Assembly: GCA_004380135.1 (NCBI GenBank) | Contig: QXCR01000210.1 | Span: forward strand, 1-40,547 | Source: Stemphylium vesicarium | Lineage: Eukaryota > Ascomycota > Dothideomycetes > Pleosporales > Pleosporaceae | DNA: 40,547 bases | Direction: 5' to 3' | Notes under the pieces: model-generated | Seen by the model: the letters and a program-made list of their open reading frames with translations, nothing else | Database searches by the model: none | Told to the model about the DNA's origin: nothing | Position numbers and translations under genes: made by a program | Part shown: positions 8,287 through 17,699 of the stretch, in pieces | Position numbering within the stretch: the first letter of the stretch is position 1 | Layout of the letters: each line of letters starts with the position of its first letter

Positions 8287-10599
8287 CTACACTACTAACT
8301 CTCCTACTTCGCGTGGCAAATATCGATGGATAATCTTAACGTCGCCGCTAACGTTGTATCCCTTGTGGTACCGCGTTACAAACACGACTATGCCGTCTTC
8401 AATAAATATATTGCGCTGCCCCCCTTTGACGGTATTGCTGTGCCGGACGCTTAAGATCTCGGGTCCTCTTGCTGGCTGTCCGCCGGCTATGTGCATTAAC
8501 ACGGCCAGCTTCTCCCGGAACTCGACCACGCGCCCCATGTATCGCTCCACCGCCTGTCGCTCGAGCCCGGAACGGCTTCCGAGCTTCATGAACCGATCCT
8601 GGATGCTGGCGTCTCTTCCCACCCGCTCCAACAACCACCTCTCGCCATCTACGGGCATGCGCGTGCGATGGTCCTTTAAAAAACTCCATCCGGGCCGCTC
8701 GTTGGTCGGGTTGTCTCGTATGCGCTCCCACGGAACGCTGGGTATGGGCTCGGTGGCCTTGCTGCTGCCAAACATCAACTCCTCCACCAACAACCGCCGG
8801 CTTTCACTCGCTAGCCCGTGCACCATGCCGCGGAACTGCGCCATGTTGAACTGCAATCCCTTGTACAACAGCTCGTCGCCGTCTATCCACTCAACATGCC
8901 CACGCGACGTGGTGTTGTAATGGATCTTTAACCCGTACGTCCGCAAATCCAACATCCACTGCATGGGCCCGTGGCTGCCCCGCACCATGAACTGGTCCAT
9001 CATCTCCTGCACAAACTGCAAACACCCCTTGGGCTGGCGTGCGCGTGGGCCGCTGCCGCCCTCGCTCTGGTACGCGCGGTTCCCGTCGTCGTCCAACTCG
9101 TCCTCGTTCTCGTTCTCGTTCTCGTCTAATGGCTCGGACAACTCCAACGCCTGCTGCACCACCATGAAACGGGCGACCTTAATTACGGCTGACAATATGG
9201 GCGGGTACTGCTCGGCGCCCTTCCACCCGTCCTCCTTAACGCCTAACACCGCCAACGCACACACTAACGGGCTGTCGTACTCCTTGCGCGTAATGGACTG
9301 GTTCAACAACGCGATGCAAAACGCTAAACACGCTTTCTGGAGTCTTGACAACTTCTTCGGCTCGACGATGGCGTTGGTGGCTGTGTCTTGGGCTGTGTCT
9401 TGGGCTGCCTCTTGGGCTGCCTCCATCTCGTTGATACCCTCTTCGCCGTCGTCTACGTCCATCTCTTCCCTCTCCTCCTCGGCCCCCTCCTTGGCCCCCT
9501 CCTCGGCCTCCCCCTCTGCAACCCTCTCTGCCTCCTGAGCCAACGCCTCCCACGCCTCTCGCTGCCGGCGTGTGAACTCGTACTGGGGGCTCTTCCACGC
9601 GTGCTCGCGCTGGGTGCGTGCGAAAAACATCACCATCTGCTGCCACGGTCGCACGTGCTTAACGATCGACTGCTCGTCCATGTACGGCTGCAACGGCTGG
9701 TACCGCGTCTGGTGCTTCTCCGTCCGGATGGCCTCCAGCCGCACGAACACGCCGATGCGGCGCACGACGGACGCTTGACTGAACCGCGCCAACCCATCCA
9801 TGGCCTCACACATGGCCGCCTCCACGGGCTCGGCCCGCTGCTCGTCTTCATGCCTGCCTCTGGGGTCGAGCTCGGCCACGGGCTCTTCGACGCATGCCAA
9901 CAAATCCGGCCGCTCTATGCCGACCAAGTACGGCAGCCACTGGGTCCGCTCCAGCCACGGGTTCACCTCGTCCCTCTCGCCGTCCTGGATGGTGTTCTGC
10001 GCCCGCTTCTCGATATTCTCCCACGCTTTAGCCATCTGATCGCCCACCTGCGCCCATGCTGCGTCGCCGTCGACGGGAACGGTGTCTGGGCCGCCTTGGC
10101 TGAGCTGCCGCACCTCGAAATACTGCGAACCCTGGCCCTGGACTAACAACCGCTGGCAATGCACTTTCTCGCAATACTGGCTCATGCGGTCTCGGATGTC
10201 CTTCTGCTGCAAACGACTTGGGCGTCCGCCTTTCTCTGCTAGTGACCAGTTGTGGGCGTGCCGCCAATGCTTCTTTATCGTGCCTTCGCTCCGGAATATC
10301 TGGCGGCAACGGTCGGGGGCTAATCGACACATCAATCCATCCTGGTACACTGGCAACTGGTGGATGGGCTCGATCACCTGGCTGGGCACCTCCAACTCGC
10401 TGGCATACTGTATTAAACCGGCCCAACTGCCAACTTCTTCTGCTATGGCTTTCGCTTGCTTCCGCTTAGCTGGATGGGCGCGCTGCACATGGCTCCTAAT
10501 CTGGCTGGGCAAAATGCCGTGTCGGCACTCTTTGCACACTGCTAACGCGTACTCAACCAAATGCTCAAAATGCTTGCTTGCGACGCTGCTCTCTGCCAT
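8287..10599 (-). CDS. OrsD-domain zinc-finger segment of the helicase fusion (770 aa)
   Basis: First open segment, with a true ATG. Residues 11-42 form an OrsD-type (PF12013) C2H2 finger: C22, C25, H37, H42, in the context FEHLVEYALAVCKEC. A second finger-like unit follows near residues 89-119 (C-x5-C, then H-x3-H-x-H), and the family signature GQGSQYFEV is near residues 156-165. An acidic Glu/Ala-rich linker with a TAQDTA repeat occupies about residues 355-405. The segment GGQPARGPEI...RNIFIEDG...RYHKGY...RYLPREVGE lies in the last 75 residues, just before the first stop. The uninterrupted 770 codons could yield a protein alone. OrsD is named after a gene of the Aspergillus orsellinic-acid cluster; its biochemical role is not established. 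I infer DNA binding only from the fingers. Confidence 0.8.
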   Translation of the reverse strand: MAESSVASKHFEHLVEYALAVCKECRHGILPSQIRSHVQRAHPAKRKQAKAIAEEVGSWAGLIQYASELEVPSQVIEPIHQLPVYQDGLMCRLAPDRCRQIFRSEGTIKKHWRHAHNWSLAEKGGRPSRLQQKDIRDRMSQYCEKVHCQRLLVQGQGSQYFEVRQLSQGGPDTVPVDGDAAWAQVGDQMAKAWENIEKRAQNTIQDGERDEVNPWLERTQWLPYLVGIERPDLLACVEEPVAELDPRGRHEDEQRAEPVEAAMCEAMDGLARFSQASVVRRIGVFVRLEAIRTEKHQTRYQPLQPYMDEQSIVKHVRPWQQMVMFFARTQREHAWKSPQYEFTRRQREAWEALAQEAERVAEGEAEEGAKEGAEEEREEMDVDDGEEGINEMEAAQEAAQDTAQDTATNAIVEPKKLSRLQKACLAFCIALLNQSITRKEYDSPLVCALAVLGVKEDGWKGAEQYPPILSAVIKVARFMVVQQALELSEPLDENENENEDELDDDGNRAYQSEGGSGPRARQPKGCLQFVQEMMDQFMVRGSHGPMQWMLDLRTYGLKIHYNTTSRGHVEWIDGDELLYKGLQFNMAQFRGMVHGLASESRRLLVEELMFGSSKATEPIPSVPWERIRDNPTNERPGWSFLKDHRTRMPVDGERWLLERVGRDASIQDRFMKLGSRSGLERQAVERYMGRVVEFREKLAVLMHIAGGQPARGPEILSVRHSNTVKGGQRNIFIEDGIVVFVTRYHKGYNVSGDVKIIHRYLPREVGELVV

Positions 10600-10619
10600 G
10601 TTGGTACAGCAGCTATAAC

Positions 10620-11024
10620 AACAATTTAAGCTTCCAATGTTGACTACCCGTTATTGCGGACTCTACGATGGATATCGCGTTGTGGACGCGTCTTCCTACC
10701 TGTATACGTGATGCAGCTAATCGCGTATCTTGCGCTGACGCTGCTCGCTATCTCGGAACGCCGCGGAAGCCTGGGGCCTCGCGACCTCACTAGCGTAACC
10801 CCAACCACGAACACCAAACCCTAATAACATCAACGCCATTAGCTGCGGGGCTGCAAATTGGTGTCGACGTGCAACTCGGCGCTCTGATTAACATGTCCAA
10901 ATTTTGGAGCGATTGGCCTGCGGGAACCTAACTCGACCGGCTTGCGAATAATACTCGACCCAGCCCCTATGCTCAATAGTACGCCGGGACTGGTATATCT
11001 GGTCCCTAACAAAAATGATTTTTT
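10620..11024. other. Upstream spacer of the OrsD-RecQ gene
   Basis: No coding frame or recognised element. It should contain the promoter of the minus-strand OrsD-RecQ gene, but I see no clear TATA box. ACTCGACC occurs at about 10930 and again at about 10948 before the perfect palindrome that starts at 11025. AAACCCTAATAAC near 10820 includes one telomere-like unit, possibly by chance. Confidence 0.4.
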
Positions 11025-11050
11025 AACTCGACCCAGGGCTGGGTCGAGTT
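11025..11050. repeat. Perfect palindrome, 12-bp arms
   Basis: AACTCGACCCAG and its exact reverse complement CTGGGTCGAGTT are separated by only GG. The arm motif ACTCGACCCAG also occurs singly about 75 bp to the left. This could be a foldback terminus or a binding site; no role can be assigned. Confidence 0.75.
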
Positions 11051-11071
11051 GGCGCCATGGGTTAGGGGAAA

Positions 11072-11196
11072 GTGTACATTGCAGCACCAATTTTTCCGGG
11101 ATGGGGGCTGATCCCAGATAGCGCCTTGGGTTAGTGTACATTGCAGCACCAATTTTTCCGGGATGGGGGCTGATCCCAGATAGCGCCCTGGGTTAG
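11072..11196. repeat. 62-bp tandem duplication
   Basis: Two adjacent copies of a 62-bp unit that starts GTGTACATTGCAGCACC and ends near GCGCC(T/C)TGGGTTA. The copies differ by one visible base in the last part. The terminal 13-14 bp is repeated once more up to 11209, and a relative (GCGCCATGGGTTAG) stands just before the array at 11052. Confidence 0.85.
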
Positions 11197-11209
11197 CGCC
11201 CTGGGTTAG

Positions 11210-11680
11210 AAGATAAATAGATCCATAGCTAAGCTAAGGACATAAGAGGAGGTAAGAGGGTAGGTATAGTACGTAGAATTTAGGCGTATTATTCTTATAC
11301 AAGACGCGTAAGACCCGCTTCTTATTATAATTAGAAAGCTTGCAACACAGAGACGTGTTAGATAGCAGGCTATTTAGCAGGCAGTTGAGTGTCGGTGTCG
11401 ATTGCAGGTATGTCAGCTGACCCGCCTCGATCCTACTTCGGCCTTACTGGCACGAAGCCAGATAGATCTAAAGAGAACCCTAATTAAGGGGCAGGACAGA
11501 ACATAACATACATTAGAGCGTTTTGCAGAGCAGTAGTGTTAGGTATAGTAGTCTAGCGTACGTTACTGTAACAAGACGCGACTAGGACACAAAAGCTGCA
11601 AGGCGTAGTTGGGGCGTATAGGATACGGCTAAGTAGGAAGCAAAATGATAATCTTTTTTTAGGGGGACGGCGGTAGCCGG
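11210..11680. other. Noncoding spacer, partly RIP-like
   Basis: AG-rich sequence with patches of TpA-rich, CpA-poor DNA and patches of ordinary composition, for example 11380-11470. No open frame or recognisable element; probably decayed repeat. Confidence 0.35.
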
Positions 11681-11850
11681 GGGTTTTTGATGAGGCGAGG
11701 CACTAGGCAGGGGTATTGTGCTCCGAAGCTTCGGGTGATTGGGTGACAATTCCATTGAAGTCGGGTGGAATTGGGCATATATCCTAGTATCTGTCGCAGA
11801 GATAGTTAGCAAGTAGAGTAGCTAGGTTTCGTAATTAGGGGGTGTTAAAG
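11680..11850 (+). repeat. LTR-like remnant, copy 1
   Basis: Contains TTTTTGATGAGGCGAGGC, CTAGGCAGGGGTA and, about 85 bp on, GCATATATCCTAG. The same three blocks in the same order occur at 24834-25140 and 25500-25610. An LTR promoter with a TATA-like ATATAT is my best guess, because one copy (25500) runs into Copia sequence. Ends are not resolved. Confidence 0.45.
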
Positions 11851-12083
11851 AGATTTGTAGCAGCATAACGCGCATTATAGAGGTAGTAGACTTTAATGTA
11901 GGTAGAAAGCGTAGTAGGTGGGACAGCGTAGCCGCATAGCTTGCAGATTAGCACGGTTGAGGGAGGATAGAATGTAAACAGGTCCATAGCTGCGGTGGTA
12001 GTAGCTGTAGCAGGCGTAGGGCAGAGAGGAAGAGCACACAGAAGGAACAGTTTGCAACGTAGCGTAGTAGCAAACCATGCGGT
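11851..12083. other. Spacer left of the nested Gypsy elements
   Basis: No gene seen. A short minus-strand open frame at 11893-12078 has no family features and is probably chance. The stretch has little RIP, in contrast to the element inserted to its right. Confidence 0.35.
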
Positions 12084-12108
12084 CGCGTTACGCGCTACGC
12101 GTAACGCG
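12084..12108. repeat. Perfect palindrome, 11-bp arms
   Basis: CGCGTTACGCG and its reverse complement CGCGTAACGCG flank a 3-base CTA loop. It lies about 75 bp left of the outer Gypsy insertion site. A related ACGCGTTACGCGT occurs at about 12450 inside that element. A cruciform-prone site or binding site is possible. Confidence 0.75.
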
Positions 12109-12181
12109 CGCTGCTACAAAGCAGCAGGATTGTTATAATTTACATTTAGTGTTGTAAAGTGTAGGTGAAGGTAGAAAGGTA

Positions 12182-12186
12182 GTGCG
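12182..12186. repeat. Target-site duplication, left copy (GTGCG)
   Basis: GTGCG immediately precedes the TGT start of the left outer LTR and recurs at 24761-24765 right after the ACA end of the right outer LTR. A 5-bp duplication is standard for Gypsy integrases and fixes the outer element's borders. Confidence 0.9.
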
Positions 12187-12403
12187 TGTAACGGGCTGAA
12201 CGCCCTTCGGTAGAGCTCCTCGATGGAATCTCGGTGGACGCGTCCGATAGACGCTCAGATCACCTCGGACCGATGTTTATCCGACAGGTAGATAAACACC
12301 AGCGTAGATAGACCAATAGCTCCTCATCGAATACAACCACTATATACCTAGCCTTGCTATTAGCTATCTACTCCTTAAGTGCTCCTAGAGCTAGCCCCTT
12401 ACA
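12187..12403 (+). repeat. Left LTR of the outer Gypsy element
   Basis: Starts TGTAACGGGCTGAACGCCC and ends GCTAGCCCCTTACA. The first 110 bp keep CpA/TpG; the last third (for example CTATATACCTAGCCTTGCTATTA) is RIP-mutated relative to the right LTR. Confidence 0.9.
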
Positions 12404-12532
12404 TTTTATATTCAATCCTAATTAATAGAGCCTCCCCGCGAAGCCCTATCAACGCGTTACGCGTCAAGCTCCTTAACCGCTACTTTGTTACGTGCGCGTA
12501 GGTCAACCCGCCGCACGGGATTAGTATTATTT

Positions 12533-12573
12533 ATGGCACAAAAGGCCTTTAGACAACAGCTAGACGATCTACC
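12533..12573 (+). pseudogene. Start of outer gag, cut by the nested insertion
   Basis: ATG at 12533 opens MAQKAFRQQLDDLP, which runs directly into the inner LTR at 12574. Position, just after a roughly 130-bp leader, fits a Gypsy gag start. The rest of gag resumes after 19163. The assignment is inferred from position. Confidence 0.45.
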
Positions 12574-12805
12574 TGTAACACTCAGGCCGAAGGCCTGCAG
12601 TTGGGCGCATTCAGTCCCAACATGTTTGCTTCTTGCACTCGCGCCTTGGCGAAGATACCTGCTTTTAACCTGCGCTTCGCGCAAGGGAAGAGAGGCAAGA
12701 ATTATTCTCCTTACTACCCCCTATCTAGTGTAGTAATATAGAGCTATCCTTTACTATTCTATTATAGTATAAAGTAAATACTATTACCTATAATTACTTC
12801 TTATA
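12574..12805 (+). repeat. Left LTR of the inner Gypsy element
   Basis: Begins TGTAACACTCAGGCCGAAGG. The first 170 bp are unmutated. From about 12745 it is RIP-mutated (TATTATAGTATAAAGTAAAT where the right LTR has TATTGCAGTGTGAAGCAAAT) and it ends TTATA where the right LTR ends TTACA. The following TAATAATTC may be a mutated TGG-type primer-binding site. Confidence 0.9.
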
Positions 12806-12879
12806 TAATAATTCTTCTTCCTTTAGAGCTAATAGTCTAGAGATAGCTCTCTCTATATAATTAGGTAACTTAGCTAAGG

Positions 12880-13900
12880 TAGTAAGCTAAAGCTCTAGTA
12901 TCTTAACCCCACTATAAATACTACGCAAGGAACGCGAATTACGAGAGGAGGATATACCTATAACGCTCGCGGAGCGCATTTAAGCTATTAAAGAGCAACG
13001 TGACGAACTTCTAGCCCTCTAATAATTACGCGAGCTAGAAGAGGAAGTCGCGCAGCTAGAAGGGCGCGGACAAGGGCCACCCCCAGCTGAAGCTAACCTT
13101 TTAGCGCGGAATCTCGCGACCCGCACCCAGAGCGCAGCTAGCCAGCCTAGCTTTGCGCACGTAAGGCGCATTTTGAAACCAAAAGACCTAGTAGAATATA
13201 AGGGAAAAACGATTAAGGAACACCGCGAATTTATCCGCTCCTACGAGATAGCCTTTTAGCTTCTACTATAAGAGTTCTATATAGACTGCGATAAAGTTAT
13301 CTAGTTAATATAATATTTAAGAGGAGATTCTAGGAAGCTCTAGTACGCGCACTTTAAGCGCACCTTTAAAGCGTAAGAAGAGATTCTAACCTAGAAATAC
13401 TTTAAGTAGTACCTACTAGACTTACTCTCTAATCCTATTAATCGCAGCCTTAAAGTAGCTATAGCGCATAGTTATATAATATAGCGAAAAGACTAGACTA
13501 TCTAATCTTTTACTACTTACCTTAACGTGCTAGAAGACTAACTTACGGCCTATACTAAAGAGTAAAGAGTCTAATACTTATTTACTAAGCTAAGGCTAGA
13601 GCTATAGTAAGTAATTACTAATTACTACTAGATTCTAGTAATAAGAGAAGACCTTATTACCTTAGTATTAACTCTAGAAAGGAACCTACGTAGAATACTA
13701 GCCGCGTATAAGTAACTAAGCTAAAGCGCACATAGAGAGAAAAGGAAGAAGCTTACTCTACCACCTTTTTCTCGTAGCGCACTAAAGAAAATAAAGAATA
13801 AGTATAATATTACTTATTTTAAGTACTAAAAGAAAGGTTACTACGCTAATAAGTATTAAAGTAGTAATCTAAATTAGCTACTAGTTAATATTAACTATAT
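12880..13900 (+). pseudogene. Inner Gypsy gag (eroded)
   Basis: Near 12935-13060 there is a coiled-coil-like acidic stretch (ERELREED, LRELEEEVAQLEGRG). An unmutated patch at about 13065-13215 reads PPPAEANLLARNLATRTQSAS and HVRRILKPKDLVEYKGKTIK. A CCHC knuckle survives at about 13810-13860 only as YFKY.KKG.YANKY: cysteines now read Tyr and the His codon is also changed, which are exact RIP outcomes. Nucleocapsid-type RNA binding is the family role. Confidence 0.7.
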
Positions 13901-13929
13901 AGAAAAAGCCTAAGCCTTACTACGAACCT

Positions 13930-16900
13930 AGAATTAGTAAGGCGTATACCTATAGATATTTTACTAGGTATAAAGCGCATGTGTAGCGTAAGAGTAGACT
14001 TAGGTCTAGAAAAGGAACTTAGGGTTATTCTAGATCCTTAAGTAGATATTAGCCTAGTTAGCTAAAGAATAGCTATAGAAATAGGCATAACACCTATTAA
14101 GAATATAGAGCTTCTAAGACTAGGATAGATTAGCGCATAATATTAGAGTACCTACGCGGCGTATACGTTTTAAGTGCGCCTATTAGATAATAACGGCATA
14201 GAACGCTATACTAACGTCACGGCGTATAGAGTAGATAAGGAAGGAATTCCTCTACTCTTAGAAAACCCTTTCTTATAATAGGAGAATATTTTAATTAATT
14301 ATAACTACTAAAAATAGCGCTAGGGCCTTATAAAGGTAGATATCTAGTTAGTAACTACTAATAGCTTTCTAGAAGATGCGGAGCATACTAGCTCTACTAT
14401 CTACCTTTTAGGAACACTATAAGCTACTAGTATAAGTTTAGAATGCGAGGCGCGCGTGTACGACATTCACGCAGCGCAAGAACCGCGCATCCCTGACGCA
14501 TTACTAGACTACGCCAACGTTTTTAATAATAAGAAAGCTACGACTCTTTTAAGTTATAAGAGCTTAGATTATATAATCTCTATTTAGCTAGGTAAAGAGC
14601 CGCCTTATAGACTATTATATACCCTCTCTTCTTATAAGCTATAGCTACTCTAAGAATATATAGAGGAGGCCCTTCGTAGAGAATAGATTTGCTATAGTAT
14701 AAGCCCTGCTAGCGCACTAATTATCTTTATACTAAAGAAAGACGGCACACTTCGTCTTTATATAGATTATTGCAGCTTAAACTTTATTACTATAAAAGAT
14801 TATTGCCTACTACTACTTATTAGGGAGACGTTAGACCGCCTATTAGGTATATAATACTATATAATCCTTAATCTTAAGAACGCCTACTATCGTATATGAA
14901 TTAAATTAGGAGATAAGTAGAAAATAGCTTTTTAAACCTAATATAGGCATTTTAAGTACTTAGTTATACCTTTTAGGCTTACTAACGCTCTAGTAAGCTT
15001 TTAAGCCTATATTAATAGGGCCCTAAGTGGGCATTTAGATCATATATGTGTGGTATATCTAGATAACATACTCATATATACCCACGAAGACGATGTTGCG
15101 CTACACTAGCGCGCAGTACGCGCTGTACTATAATCACTAAGAGAAGCCGAGTTATTTGTAAACCTAAAGAAATGCACTTTTGCGGCTAGCGAGGTGCATT
15201 TTCTAGGGTTTATCGTTACAAGGTAAGGCGTACGCGCTAATCCTGCGCGCGTTAAGACTATTATATAATAGCTAACACCTACTAATACTAAGGAGCTATA
15301 GTTCTTTTTAGGCTTTGCGAACTTCTATTAACGCTTTATTAAGCGTTACGCTATAGAAATAGCACCCCTTATAGACATTCTTAAGAGGAAATAAGCGTTC
15401 TATTAAAATAAGGCTATAGATACTTCTTTTATAAGGCTAAAGAACCGCTTTATATATACGCCTATTATGCGCTATTTTAATAAGACACTTCTAATCTATA
15501 TTAAGACGGATACTTCTACGTTTACTATCTTAAGTATATTATTATAGTTATTTAAAGATAATAAGTAGCACCTAGTCGCTTTTATTTTAAGGAAACTCTA
15601 GAATACGGAGTTAAATTATAAGGTATATAACCTAGAACTACTAGCTATTATATATAACTTTAAGTAGTGGCGGTACTACCTAGAGGGTGCACAGCACACT
15701 ATTTAAGTTTTAACTAATTATAATAACCTACGCTTAATCTACGTAGTATAGAAGCTTAACCCGCATTAAGCACGCTAGACTCTATATCTAGGAGCTTTTA
15801 ATTTTAAGGTAAAGTATTATCTAGGAAATACTAACTCTATAGATAGCCTCTCTAGAAGAGCGAATTATAAGTAGGAAAACCTATCTCTAACTTAGTTATT
15901 GTCTACTCTGTAGAATAAACTTCTAGTAAGAGGAGAGCATAGTGGAGCGAGAGGATCTACACCCGGGCTCAGTCTAGTGGGCGCGTGTGAGATGCACGTA
16001 GCTAACGTTTGCAGAGCCGTGAAGGTCCCTACTACTAGCGCCATGGGATGCATACCATGCGTGCCACGCTCACTAGCTAGGGTACTAGTCAGTAGCGAAC
16101 CTGTGCTAGTAGAGTCGGAAGCTCTAATAGATGTTCTACTCCAGTTGCAGCAAAGGGACGCCTTTGCCCAGCAGCGGGTTGCGGACTCTAAGCGAGTAAC
16201 ACGCACTCAAAGTAGCAGAGATGCGCCGATTTAGCGCATTAACGAAAAGGAAGTCCTAAGATATAATAGCAGGATTTATGTTCTAGAGGAACTAGCTATT
16301 AGGTAGGAGATTTTATCCTAGAACTATAACACGCGTATAGTAGGCTATTTTAGCGTACGTAGGACGCTTAAGCTTATTAGTAGGCTATATTATTAGCTAT
16401 CGCTTAGCTATAATATCTAGGAATACGTGAGGACGTGTGCTGTATATTAAAGAAGCAAAGCTCTACGGCACGGCAAATATAGCAAGCTATTACTACTACT
16501 AATTCTAAAGAATATCTTTAAGGAAATTACTCTTAATTTTATTATAGAGTTACTACTAGCAAAGAATAGCTTAGATTACGTCTTTAATATAGTACTTATA
16601 ATAGTTAACTACTTCTTAAAAATAGTAATCTATATACTTACTTTAAAGACCTAGGACGTAAAGTAATTTACTAAATCTTATTTTAATTAGGTTATCTTAT
16701 AGTATAGAATCTAAAAAGGTATTATATTAAACTATAGTTTAGTCTTTACCTTAGTATTTTAGATAGAAATCTACTACTAATTATAAGTAAAGCGTAGGCT
16801 TAGTATAGCCTTCTATCTATAAATAGATAGATAAACTAAGCGCTAGAACTAAACTATAGAATAATACCTTAGAATATTTACTTTAGATAAGTAAAATAAC

Positions 16901-17600
16901 TATATTTTATTATTAGTAATAGTATAGTTTACTTATAATAATTTAATTTACGAATTAATAAAAGCGATACTATTTTACTTAGTGTATAGTAAGCACCCCT
17001 TGCTCTCTACGCCTCCTGAGGATAGCAGGCAAGAGGGGGAGATACCAGACGTAGTCGATAGAATTCAGCGCATGCACGACGCACGCGCATTAGCACGGGA
17101 ACACCTGTAGAGAGCACAAGAGTATTAAAGCTAATACTATAATAAGAAATATAAACTAGAAGTTTTTTACGAGAGAGATCTTATACTCCTTAGTATAAAA
17201 TATATTAACTTAGCCTATTAACTTAGTAAAAAGCTTTCTAGTAAGTTTATTAGGCTATTTTAGGTATAAAGCGTAGTTAAAACGTAGGCATACTACCTAC
17301 TCCTACTACCTAACTATCGCATTTATAATATATTCTACGTATCCCTTCTAGAATAATAGAATTTTAGAAATAACTATAATAATAATACCTAACTACTAGA
17401 GGTTACTATAGAAGGTAAAGAAGTCTAGAAAGTAGAAAAAATTCTTAGAAAATAAATTAGGAAGAGCTAACTATAATACTAGTTAAGATAGAAAGAATAT
17501 AATAAATCTTAGAATACTTAGACTCTAGCTTCTAATTTTAAAGATATAGAGAAACTAGTTTAAGACTTTAAAAAGATATAAAGCTTATAGTAAAAGAAGT
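13930..17600 (+). pseudogene. Inner Gypsy pol: protease, RT, RNase H, integrase, chromodomain (eroded)
   Basis: RT is recognisable at about 14640-15240: LKKDGTLRLYIDY, then YLDNILIYTHEDD near 15055, the YxDD active site with the second Asp now Asn, a G-to-A change. Here LTR-element RT copies RNA to DNA. RNase H follows to about 15870. A spared linker (15915-16230) includes VLLQLQQRDAFAQQRVADSKR. The integrase HHCC region is at about 16330-16460 (SVRRTLKLISRLYY, EYVRTCAVY with a Cys lost) and its C-terminal part near 17020-17110 reads PPEDSRQEGEIPDVVDRIQR. At about 17410-17580 EVWKVEKIL...KEYNKS.NTW is a chromodomain, which in chromoviruses steers integration to heterochromatin. Confidence 0.8.
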
Positions 17601-17699
17601 AATAGAAAAGATTATAAGAAACTCGTTTATAGCGCACTTAAGGCGTATGCCTACTATATAGGACTTAGGGTATCTACGTATATAGAAAAAGATAAAAAA

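Larger units (their letters stand above)
5833..10599 (-). pseudogene. OrsD-RecQ fusion (telomere-linked-helicase type), four in-frame stops
   Basis: Three long open segments (10599-8287, 8223-7141, 7083-5833) lie in the same frame, so this is one 1,589-codon reading frame. The only interruptions are stops at 8289-8287 (TAG), 8238-8236 (TAG), 7143-7141 (TAG) and 7113-7111 (TAA). The residues between the paired stops still read as protein (YLWLVLPF; VVKANKGFK), which argues against introns. All four stops can arise from CAA, CAG or TGG by the C-to-T or G-to-A changes of RIP. Base use is otherwise GC-rich with CpA retained, unlike the neighbouring repeats. The gene ends about 150 bp from the telomere-like minisatellite and is transcribed towards it. 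Fungal telomere-linked helicases are known beside telomeres; their function in filamentous fungi is not settled. A readthrough or two-protein product cannot be excluded. Confidence 0.85.

Noticed and set aside
7084..8289. Introns as an explanation for the four helicase stops
   Set aside because: No good donor-branch-acceptor set, and the sequence between stops encodes residues that continue the protein family pattern (YLWLVLPF, VVKANKGFK).
6188..10618. Many open frames on the plus strand and other minus frames under the helicase gene
   Set aside because: They are shadows of a GC-rich coding frame; none has motifs, whereas the called frame has all helicase motifs.
12457..12733. Small open frames over the outer gag start and the inner LTR
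   Set aside because: They cross the LTR border at 12574, so they are chimeric and not genes.
15892..16234. Independent small genes in the spared patch of the inner Gypsy
   Set aside because: The plus frame is the RNase H-integrase linker of pol; the minus frame is its shadow. They look open only because RIP missed this patch.
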